NCBI GenBank assembly: GCA_035524275.1
Contig: DATKPC010000019.1
Location: 1-36,750 of the forward strand
DNA: 36,750 nucleotides
Reading direction: 5' to 3'
From: DATKPC01 sp035524275
GTDB taxonomy: Bacteria > Pseudomonadota > Gammaproteobacteria > Burkholderiales > Burkholderiaceae_F
Part shown: piece after piece, positions 8,297 to 15,114 of the stretch
Layout: each line of letters begins with the position of its first letter
Position numbering within the stretch: position 1 is the first letter of the stretch
Position numbers and translations under genes: made by a program
The notes under the pieces: generated by a model
The model's database searches: none
What the model saw: the letters and a program-made list of their open reading frames with translations, nothing else
What the model was told of the DNA's origin: nothing

Positions 8297-10531
8297 ATGA
8301 ACCAAGGGGAATGGAGTGCTGCGCGCCGCCATGTGGGCAACGGGCCCGTGCGCATCGAGGGGGAGGTTGACGCAGCGCGTCGGGTCGCGAAGCGGCAGAC
8401 CGAAAGCGCGTCGGCCGCGCTAGGCCGCGGCGCGCGCGCGGCGCTCGGTGTCGTGCTGGCTGCCGTGGCGTGCGCGCCAGCCCAGGCGCAAAGCGACAGT
8501 CGCGACGCCGCGTCCAGCGAGAATCTGGAACGCGCCACGGTCACGGGCTACCGCTTCCTCGATGAAGACACGAGCGGCATCACGAACCTGCCGCTGCCGG
8601 TCGAGAAGGTGCCGCAGTCGATCAGCCTGCTCAACAACGATTTCGTCAAGGCGGCGGACCTCAAGAACATGGGCGAGGTCGCGCAGTACACGCCCGGCGC
8701 GATCTGGGCCAGCTACAGCCCGAGTTACGGCAACCAGATCTGGCTGCGCGGATTCTCGGCCGGCTTCGCGATCGATGGCCTGACGGTGGGCGATCAGATC
8801 ACCGACCCGGATCCGGCGATCCTTGAGCGGTACGAGGTCGTCAAGGGCCCGGCTTCCGTCGTCTACGGCGCGCAGAGCCCGGGTGGCGTCGTGAACCTCG
8901 TGTCCAAGAGCGCTTCGCCCGATACGCCAAGCTACATCGAGGCGCTTGCCGGTTCGTGGGGCCGCTGGCGCGTCGAAGGACAGGCCGCCGGCGCGCTCAA
9001 CGAGTCGGGTTCGATCCGAGGCATCGGCGTCGTCGCCCATGAAGAGGGCGGCAGCTTCGTCGATTTCGTTCAGCTGAACAAGTCGGTCCTCTACGGCGGG
9101 CTCGATGTCGATATCACGAAGTCGCTGACGGGCTACTTTCGAGCGAGCTTCCAACGGACCGAGGACACGCCGTACAACGGCATACCGACGTACGCGGACG
9201 GTTCGCTGGTTCCGGTTTCGTATGCCTACTTCCTCGGCGGCTCCGCCTTCCGCGCGGCGGCCCAGGCGACGCGCGTCGATACCGGCCTGAAGTGGAAGCC
9301 GACCGATGCCTGGGCCTTCAGCCTGCAGGGGATTTACCAGTACACGACGCACGGCGGACGAAACGCGTACCCGTATTCGACGATCGCGTCCGACGGGACC
9401 TTTCCGTTCGGCGGCGAGAATTTCAACGACTGGCATGTCTACGACGCCACGCTCGCCCTCTCCGCCGCGCGCACGCTCGATGACGTCGGCCTGAGCGACA
9501 GCTCGGTGTCGGCGAATCTGCGCTATCAGCACTACCGCTACGACATCTTCGAGACGTTCCTGAGCGGCGGGTCGGCGGACATCTTCAGCGGCGACACCGC
9601 GGTCAGCGCGCTGTTCAATGCGCAGACCATCGGGGCCGGGTTCTATCAGCAGGACCAGCAGATGAACTACCTGACGGCCTCCTCGCAGGCCGTCGTCAAG
9701 GTCGCAAAGCCCTTGACCCTCGTGGGCGGCGTCACGCTGTCGCGGCCCGTCATCGACCTTCAGGTCGACGACGGCGCGTGGCAGAACTTCGACCCCGGCA
9801 ACCAGTTGAAGTACCGCCTGGCCGCGGTCGTCGAGGCGGCAAAGGGACTGGATCTCTACGCGTCGTACAGCGAGTCGTACCAGCCGAACCTGCGGGTCGA
9901 CGTCAACTTCAACTCACTGCCGCCGCTGAGCGGGCGGCAGTACGAGGCCGGCGCGAAGGTCCTGCTGAACCGCAAACTCCTCCTCACCGCGGCCGTATTC
10001 CAGATTCGGGAAAGCAACGTTCCGGTGTATGTCGAGACCGTGGGCGGCGAGGCCTTGTACAAGGTGTCGGGCGTGCAGCACCGGGGACTCGAACTCGAGG
10101 CGAACGGCCAGGTCGCCGAGCGCTGGCAGGTCCGCGCGGGACTCGCGTTTCTCGATCCCAAGGTCACGCAAGACCCGACGAATTCCGTCAACGACGGGGA
10201 AACGCGTCCCTGGCTGCCGAAGGTGACCGCCAACCTGTACGCGAACTACGACTTCGGGAACGGACTGTCGATGTCCGGCGGGACGCGCCATGAAGGCTCG
10301 ATCAAGACCTACGACAACGCCTCGCCCAGTCCGACCTTGCCCATCAGGGCCTATACCGTCGCGGACGCCGGCGTCAGCTACGCCCTCGACAAGTGGCACG
10401 TGCAACTGAACCTGAAGAACATCTTCAACGAGAAGTACTACCTGAGTACCCCGATCTTCCAGTCCCTGGCCGCCGGCCTTTACCCCGGGGAGCCCAGAAG
10501 CGTCGGCATCTCGGTGCGACGAAGTCTCTGA
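8297..10531 (+). CDS. TonB-dependent outer-membrane receptor (siderophore-receptor family)
   Basis: This 744-residue receptor imports a ligand across the outer membrane using TonB energy. A long leader (signal core GVVLAAVACAPAQA, residues 51-64) precedes the plug domain, which begins at ERATVTGYRF (79-88) and has VEKVPQSIS, IWLRGFSAGFAIDGL, and RYEVVKGPASVVYGAQSPGG. The remainder is a 22-strand-type barrel ending SVGISVRRSL. The domain order is that of siderophore-type receptors. However, the upstream DUF2946 gene, the downstream PepSY protein and the BfrG parallel suggest the substrate may be a copper complex. No separate N-terminal signalling domain is evident. The ATG at 8297 is the first after the intergenic hairpin; its ribosome site is weak. 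The family call is firm; the substrate is inferred. Confidence 0.9.
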   Translation: MNQGEWSAARRHVGNGPVRIEGEVDAARRVAKRQTESASAALGRGARAALGVVLAAVACAPAQAQSDSRDAASSENLERATVTGYRFLDEDTSGITNLPLPVEKVPQSISLLNNDFVKAADLKNMGEVAQYTPGAIWASYSPSYGNQIWLRGFSAGFAIDGLTVGDQITDPDPAILERYEVVKGPASVVYGAQSPGGVVNLVSKSASPDTPSYIEALAGSWGRWRVEGQAAGALNESGSIRGIGVVAHEEGGSFVDFVQLNKSVLYGGLDVDITKSLTGYFRASFQRTEDTPYNGIPTYADGSLVPVSYAYFLGGSAFRAAAQATRVDTGLKWKPTDAWAFSLQGIYQYTTHGGRNAYPYSTIASDGTFPFGGENFNDWHVYDATLALSAARTLDDVGLSDSSVSANLRYQHYRYDIFETFLSGGSADIFSGDTAVSALFNAQTIGAGFYQQDQQMNYLTASSQAVVKVAKPLTLVGGVTLSRPVIDLQVDDGAWQNFDPGNQLKYRLAAVVEAAKGLDLYASYSESYQPNLRVDVNFNSLPPLSGRQYEAGAKVLLNRKLLLTAAVFQIRESNVPVYVETVGGEALYKVSGVQHRGLELEANGQVAERWQVRAGLAFLDPKVTQDPTNSVNDGETRPWLPKVTANLYANYDFGNGLSMSGGTRHEGSIKTYDNASPSPTLPIRAYTVADAGVSYALDKWHVQLNLKNIFNEKYYLSTPIFQSLAAGLYPGEPRSVGISVRRSL

Positions 10532-10561
10532 GCGTCGATCGACGGCGCCTGTTCGCGTCGT

Positions 10562-10594
10562 CCCGGTCCCGGGCGCAGCGGCCCAGGGACCGGG
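10562..10594 (+). promoter_or_regulatory. Strong stem-loop between the TonB-receptor and PepSY genes
   Basis: CCCGGTCCC (10562-10570) pairs with GGGACCGGG (10586-10594). After one bulged A (10585), GGGC pairs with GCCC, leaving the six-base loop GCAGCG: 13 pairs in all. There is no T-run, so it is not a classical terminator. It could lower expression of the downstream gene or stabilise the receptor message. Its shape resembles the 8171-8206 hairpin. Confidence 0.5.
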
Positions 10595-10625
10595 CCTTCC
10601 TCGCCGCATCGACATCGAGACGATC

Positions 10626-12038
10626 ATGAGTTCCCGGACTGAACCTGCACGACGACCCTGGCCCGACTATGCGGCGGTGTGGCGCTGGCATTTCTATGCC
10701 GGCCTGTTCTGCCTGCCCTTCTTCTGCTGGCTCGCGGTGACCGGGTCGGTCTATCTCTTCCGGCCCGACATCGAGGGGTGGATCGACAGCCGCTACGAAG
10801 CCTTGAGCATCGAGGGGCAGCGGGCGTCGCCGTCCAGCGAGGCGCGAGCCGCGGTCGCCGCGGTGCCCGGTTCGCGGTTCAGTCGCTACGAGCCGCCGGC
10901 GACCGCGACCGGCGCGGCGCAGGTCGTCGTGGCACGGGACGGGCTGCTGTATCGCGTCTACGTCCATCCGGGCACGCTGCAGGCGATGCGCGTCGATCGC
11001 GATGACCACCGCATCATGGAACTCGTCGCCCATCTGCACGGCAATCTGCTGCTCGGCGAGCGCGGCTCGATGCTCGTCGAGGTTGCCGGCTCCTGGGGCG
11101 TCGTCATGATCCTCACCGGGCTTTACCTCGGGCTGCCGCGCGGCACCTGGCGCCTGGGCGGATTGCTCTATCCCCGCCTCGGGCAGCGCGGGCGCGTCTT
11201 GTGGCGTGACCTGCACGCCGTCACCGGCATGTGGGCATCGATCGTGACGCTGTTCCTGCTGCTCAGCGGCTTGCCCTGGTCGGCCAACTGGGGAAACTAT
11301 CTGACGTGGGTACGCAATCACTGGACGGCGACAACCGGTACGCCCGACTGGCCGATCGGCGGACAGGATCAACCGCCGTCCGGTGCGGCCGCGGCGCCCG
11401 AATCGAGCATGCCCGGAATGAGCGCTGCGGACATGGCGGTGATGACGCCGGCGGGCGCACCACCGGGTCTGTCGCGAAGCGGGGGATTCGTCGACCTCCG
11501 GGCGCTGGACCGGGTGGTCGCCGTGGCCGCGGGCTTGAACGTGCCGCGCCCGGTCTGGATTTCGCCGCCCGCGCCGGGCGTACGTGACTGGACAATCCTT
11601 TCGCGCGTGCAGGACCGACCCTTGCGCGTGACCTACACCGTCGATCCGGAGACCGGCGCCGTGACCGGAACCGATGACTTCGCGCGCAAGAACGTCGTCG
11701 ACCGGATCGTCAACGTCATGATCGCCACCCACGAAGGTCAGTGGTTCGGGAGACTGAACCAGGCGATCCTGCTGCTGACGGCCGTCGGCCTCGTGGTCGT
11801 GTCGAGCAGCGCCATCGTGATGTGGTGGCGCCGTCGTCCTGCGCACACGCTCGGGGCGCCGCCGACGGCGACGTCGCCGCGATTCTCGGCGCTGCTCGCC
11901 GTCACGGTTGCGATGCTGACGCTGCTGCTGCCATTGTTCGGATTGTCGCTGCTGCTGGTCCTGGCCGTGGATCGAACGCTGTGGAGGCGCATTCCCGCGG
12001 CCCGACGCTGGCTGGGACTTCCAAGCCGCGCGGGTTGA
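10626..12038 (+). CDS. PepSY-associated transmembrane protein with a Met-rich loop
   Basis: This 470-residue inner-membrane protein belongs to the PepSY-TM family, which accompanies metal-siderophore uptake and includes proposed reductases. The first membrane helix is about residues 22-45 (FYAGLFCLPFFCWLAVTG). Others are near 153-170, 198-216, 375-396 and 430-455. PepSY-type segments occupy the loops between them. His residues near the helices (WHFY, LHGN, DLHAVTGMW) could hold heme, as proposed for relatives. The loop around 262-273 reads MPGMSAADMAVM, a methionine spacing typical of periplasmic Cu(I) ligands. It is the third gene of the DUF2946-receptor operon, matching bp2921 of Bordetella. 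The ribosome site is poor. The family is sure; a reductase or copper-handling role is inference. Confidence 0.87.
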   Translation: MSSRTEPARRPWPDYAAVWRWHFYAGLFCLPFFCWLAVTGSVYLFRPDIEGWIDSRYEALSIEGQRASPSSEARAAVAAVPGSRFSRYEPPATATGAAQVVVARDGLLYRVYVHPGTLQAMRVDRDDHRIMELVAHLHGNLLLGERGSMLVEVAGSWGVVMILTGLYLGLPRGTWRLGGLLYPRLGQRGRVLWRDLHAVTGMWASIVTLFLLLSGLPWSANWGNYLTWVRNHWTATTGTPDWPIGGQDQPPSGAAAAPESSMPGMSAADMAVMTPAGAPPGLSRSGGFVDLRALDRVVAVAAGLNVPRPVWISPPAPGVRDWTILSRVQDRPLRVTYTVDPETGAVTGTDDFARKNVVDRIVNVMIATHEGQWFGRLNQAILLLTAVGLVVVSSSAIVMWWRRRPAHTLGAPPTATSPRFSALLAVTVAMLTLLLPLFGLSLLLVLAVDRTLWRRIPAARRWLGLPSRAG

Positions 12039-12120
12039 GGCAGCGGTCATCGACCCCGGGTCGACGACGCGGAGGCTCCACGCCTTTTCTCGTCGCTCGA
12101 TGCTGCACTGCATTCGCGGC

Positions 12121-12154
12121 CGGTGGCCGGCTCGCGCTATAAAGCCGGCCACCG
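12121..12154. promoter_or_regulatory. 12-base inverted repeat enclosing a possible -10 box
   Basis: CGGTGGCCGGCT (12121-12132) and its exact reverse complement (12143-12154) enclose the ten bases CGCGCTATAA. TATAAA at 12138-12143 would be a -10 for the acyl-CoA ligase gene, starting RNA near 12150. The element could be an operator over that promoter, or an RNA hairpin ending the PepSY message; it lacks a T-run. Confidence 0.5.
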
Positions 12155-12177
12155 ACGTTCGATGAGCAGCCCCGCCG

Positions 12178-13860
12178 ATGCGCCCCCATGTCAAGTTCTG
12201 GCCCGCCCGACTGCCGTATGAGGTCGGGACCCCCGACACGCCGCTGCACGACAACCTGGAGGTCTCGGCGCGCCGGTATCCGCATCGCGATGCGATCCGC
12301 TTCCTCGGCAGCCGCATCACCTATCTCGAGCTGAAACGCCGGGTCGACGCCATGGCCGGCTGGCTGCAGCAGGCCGCCGGCGTCGCGCGCGGCGATCGCG
12401 TGCTGCTGATGCTGCAGAACTCGCCGCAGTTCGTCATCGGCTTCTACGCCATCCTGCGCGCCGGCGGCGTCGTCGTTCCGGTGAATCCGATGAACCGCGC
12501 CGACGAGCTGCAGCACTACCTGCAGGATTCCGGCGCGCGCGTCGCCATCTGCGCCGACGACCTGGCGGCGCTGCTGGCCGAAGCCGACGCGGCGCTGCCG
12601 GCCGACCAGCGCCTGCGGGTCATCCTGGCGGCGCACTACGCCGACGACCTGCCGCCCGCCGGTTCCGCGGCGGCGGAGCCGCTGCCGGAGGCGTGGCAGG
12701 CCTGGCTTGCGGCGGACCCGGCATTGCCGGCGCAGGCGGTCGCCTGGCGCGCCGCGCTGTCTCGGCGCTGCATTCCGTCGACGGACGAGACGTCGGCCGA
12801 CGACCTCGCGGTGCTGCCGTACACGTCGGGGACGACCGGATTCCCGAAGGGCTGCATGCATACGCACCGGTCGATCATGCACAACGTCGTGTCCGGCGCG
12901 CTCTGGGGCGGCCTGTCGGCGGAGGTCGTGACGCTGGCGGTCGTCCCGCTGTTCCACGTCACCGGGATGCTGTACGGGATGCACACGCCGATCTACGTCG
13001 GGGCCACCGCGGTGATGATGCCGCGCTGGGACCGCGAGTTCGCCGCGGCGCTGATCGCCCGCGATCGCATCACGCATTGGACCAACATCCCGACGATGGT
13101 GATCGATCTGTTCGGCAGCCCGAACGTCGATCGTTTCGATCTTTCGAGCCTGCGGATGATGAACGGCGGCGGGGCGCCGATGCCGCAGGCGATCGCCGAG
13201 CGCCTGCAGCAGCAGTTCGGCCTGACCTACTGCGAGGGCTACGGGCTGACCGAGACGGCGGCGCCGAGCCACAGCAACCCGCCGGACCGCGCGAAGCTGC
13301 AATGTCTCGGGATCCCGATCATCGGCACCGATGCGCGCGTCGTCGATCCGATCGACTTCCGCGAACTTCCGCCGGGCGAGGTCGGCGAGATCATCATCCA
13401 CGGTCCGCAGGTCTTCCAGGGCTACTGGCGCAATCCGGAAGCCACGGCCGCGGCGTTCATCGAATTCGACGGCCGCAAGTTCTTCCGCAGCGGCGATCTG
13501 GGGCGCACGGACGACGAGGGCTATTTCTTCATCACGGACCGGCTGAAGCGGATGATCAACGCCAGCGGGTTCAAGGTGTGGCCGGCCGAGGTCGAACTGC
13601 TGCTCTACAAGAACCCGGCCGTGCAGGAGGCGTGCGTCATCAGCCACAAGGACCCGTACCGCGGCGAAACGGTCAAGGCCGTCATCGTGCTGCGGCAGGC
13701 CGCGCGGGGCGTGACGACCGCGGAGCAGATCATCGAGTGGTCGCGCGAGCACATGGCGGCGTACAAGGTGCCGCGCCTGGTGGAATTCGTCGAGGCGCTG
13801 CCGAAGTCCGGCACCGGCAAGGTGATGTGGCGCAAGCTGCAGGAGCGCGAGAACGGCTGA
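12178..13860 (+). CDS. Long/medium-chain fatty-acid--CoA ligase (AMP-forming)
   Basis: This 560-residue adenylate-forming enzyme activates a carboxylic acid to its CoA thioester with ATP. Core motifs are YTSGTTGFPKG (about 215-225), NGGGAPMP, GYGLTETAA, the RSGDLGRTD hinge region, DRLKRMINASGFKVWPAEVE, and the closing PKSGTGKVMW with catalytic Lys548. The length is typical for fatty-acid ligases. Together with the 567-4997 genes it would make a complete activation-to-thiolysis set, although the metal island lies between. The start at 12178 has little ribosome-site support; the sequence after it (MRPHVKFWPARLPYEV) looks like real protein and the domain follows directly. Substrate chain length cannot be read from sequence. 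Confidence 0.9.
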   Translation: MRPHVKFWPARLPYEVGTPDTPLHDNLEVSARRYPHRDAIRFLGSRITYLELKRRVDAMAGWLQQAAGVARGDRVLLMLQNSPQFVIGFYAILRAGGVVVPVNPMNRADELQHYLQDSGARVAICADDLAALLAEADAALPADQRLRVILAAHYADDLPPAGSAAAEPLPEAWQAWLAADPALPAQAVAWRAALSRRCIPSTDETSADDLAVLPYTSGTTGFPKGCMHTHRSIMHNVVSGALWGGLSAEVVTLAVVPLFHVTGMLYGMHTPIYVGATAVMMPRWDREFAAALIARDRITHWTNIPTMVIDLFGSPNVDRFDLSSLRMMNGGGAPMPQAIAERLQQQFGLTYCEGYGLTETAAPSHSNPPDRAKLQCLGIPIIGTDARVVDPIDFRELPPGEVGEIIIHGPQVFQGYWRNPEATAAAFIEFDGRKFFRSGDLGRTDDEGYFFITDRLKRMINASGFKVWPAEVELLLYKNPAVQEACVISHKDPYRGETVKAVIVLRQAARGVTTAEQIIEWSREHMAAYKVPRLVEFVEALPKSGTGKVMWRKLQERENG

Positions 13861-13902
13861 GCATCGCCGGACGCCGCAAGGCGGGGCCGGATTCCGCGGC
13901 GC

Positions 13903-14175
13903 TCAGCGCTTCGGCATCAGCGCGTCGCGGTGCCCGCGGATCGCCTCCGCGACGCTGTCGCGCAGGCCGGCCGCGCCCGCGTCGACGTGCTGCAGGATCG
14001 CGCGCCGCATCCGCGGCTCCCAGAAGCGCCGCAGGTGATCCGCGATGTCGGCGCGGGCCTGCGCCGCGTCCGGCATCGCATCGAAGAATTCGCCGATCCG
14101 GTTCGCCATCACGACGAGATTGTCGACGTCGATGGGCTGCCCGGCGGCAGCGCGGGAGGCGGCGGGATCGTTCAT
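13903..14175 (-). CDS. fdsD: Formate dehydrogenase delta subunit FdsD
   Basis: This 90-residue protein closes the fdsGBACD operon. The family core is DNLVVMANRIGEFFDAMPD (about residues 17-35), followed by a helical stretch with RRFWEPRMRRAIL. FdsD is a small accessory subunit found only with soluble molybdenum formate dehydrogenases; its exact task is unsettled. I took the ATG at 14175. A GTG at 14187 overlaps the fdhD stop as GTGA and would add four residues, so translational coupling from that codon is a real alternative. The convergent acyl-CoA ligase gene ends 42 bases away. Confidence 0.88.
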   Translation of the reverse strand: MNDPAASRAAAGQPIDVDNLVVMANRIGEFFDAMPDAAQARADIADHLRRFWEPRMRRAILQHVDAGAAGLRDSVAEAIRGHRDALMPKR

Positions 14176-14183
14176 GGCCGAGC

Positions 14184-15098
14184 TCACGCGAGCACCCGTT
14201 CCGGGTGGGCGTACAGATTGAAGTCGTCGCCGCGGGCGAAGCCGGCAAGCGTCAGGCCGGCCTCGGCGGCGATGCGCGTGGCCGCGGCGGTCGGCGCGGA
14301 CGCGGCCACCAGGATCGTCGCACGGGCCATCGCCGCCTTCTGCACCATCTCGGTACTGGCGCGACTGGTGACCAGGATGAAGCCGTTCTCGGCGTCGGTC
14401 CGGCTGCGCGCCAGGGCGCCGACGAGCTTGTCGAGCGCGTTGTGTCGCCCGACGTCCTCGCGCAGCAGGACGACCTCGCCGTTGACGTCGCAGAACGCGA
14501 CCGCGTGCGAGGCGCCGGTGGCGGCGTGCAGCGGCTGCAGCGGCCCCAGCGCGCGCAGCGCGCGGGCGAACGCGGCCGCATGCACGGTCCGGCCGCGCCC
14601 GAAGCGCGGCGGCAGCGGCCGGATGGCCTGCTCCAGGCTGTCGATGCCGCACAGGCCGCAGCCGGTGCGGCCGGCGAGCACCCGGCGGCGCGCCTTCATC
14701 CGCTGGAACGCTTCGGCGGCCAGGTCGATTTCCAGCGTCAATCCACGCGCCGAGACACGCGGCTCGACCGCGTAGATCTCGCTCGCGCGCTCGACGATGC
14801 CTTCGGTCAGTGCGAAGCCGACCGCAAAGTCTTCCAGGTCGGCCGGCGTCGCCAGCATCACGGCTCCGGCAATGCCATTGAACTCCAGCGCGATCGCGGT
14901 TTCTTCCGCGAGTTCGGCGACGGCCGTCGCGTGCGTCGCGCCGCGGCGACGGACGAGGGCGGCACGCTGCGTCCGCGGTGGCAGCGCGCCCTCGTCGTCC
15001 GGCGGCGCGCCGGCGCCCGCGCGCGCATCCCAGGTCGCGGCGCCCCGCGGCGGTGCTGTGGTCACGTCGAGCGGTCCGTGTTCCCTGTCGTCCGGCAT
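14184..15098 (-). CDS. fdhD: FdhD (FdsC-type) sulfurtransferase for formate dehydrogenase maturation
   Basis: This 304-residue chaperone passes sulfur from a cysteine desulfurase to the molybdenum cofactor and helps insert the sulfurated bis-MGD into FdsA. The family motif is GRTGCGLCGID, with Cys147 and Cys150, and the nucleotide-binding region is LREDVGRHNALDKLVG. The first 45 or so residues are low-complexity and Ala/Arg/Pro-rich and add length relative to E. coli FdhD. The start at 15098 has GGAAG upstream and lies 16 bases after the fdsA stop. In Cupriavidus and Rhodobacter the same position holds FdsC. The assignment is strong. Confidence 0.94.
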   Translation of the reverse strand: MPDDREHGPLDVTTAPPRGAATWDARAGAGAPPDDEGALPPRTQRAALVRRRGATHATAVAELAEETAIALEFNGIAGAVMLATPADLEDFAVGFALTEGIVERASEIYAVEPRVSARGLTLEIDLAAEAFQRMKARRRVLAGRTGCGLCGIDSLEQAIRPLPPRFGRGRTVHAAAFARALRALGPLQPLHAATGASHAVAFCDVNGEVVLLREDVGRHNALDKLVGALARSRTDAENGFILVTSRASTEMVQKAAMARATILVAASAPTAAATRIAAEAGLTLAGFARGDDFNLYAHPERVLA

Positions 15099-15114
15099 GG
15101 CGGCTTCCGGATCG

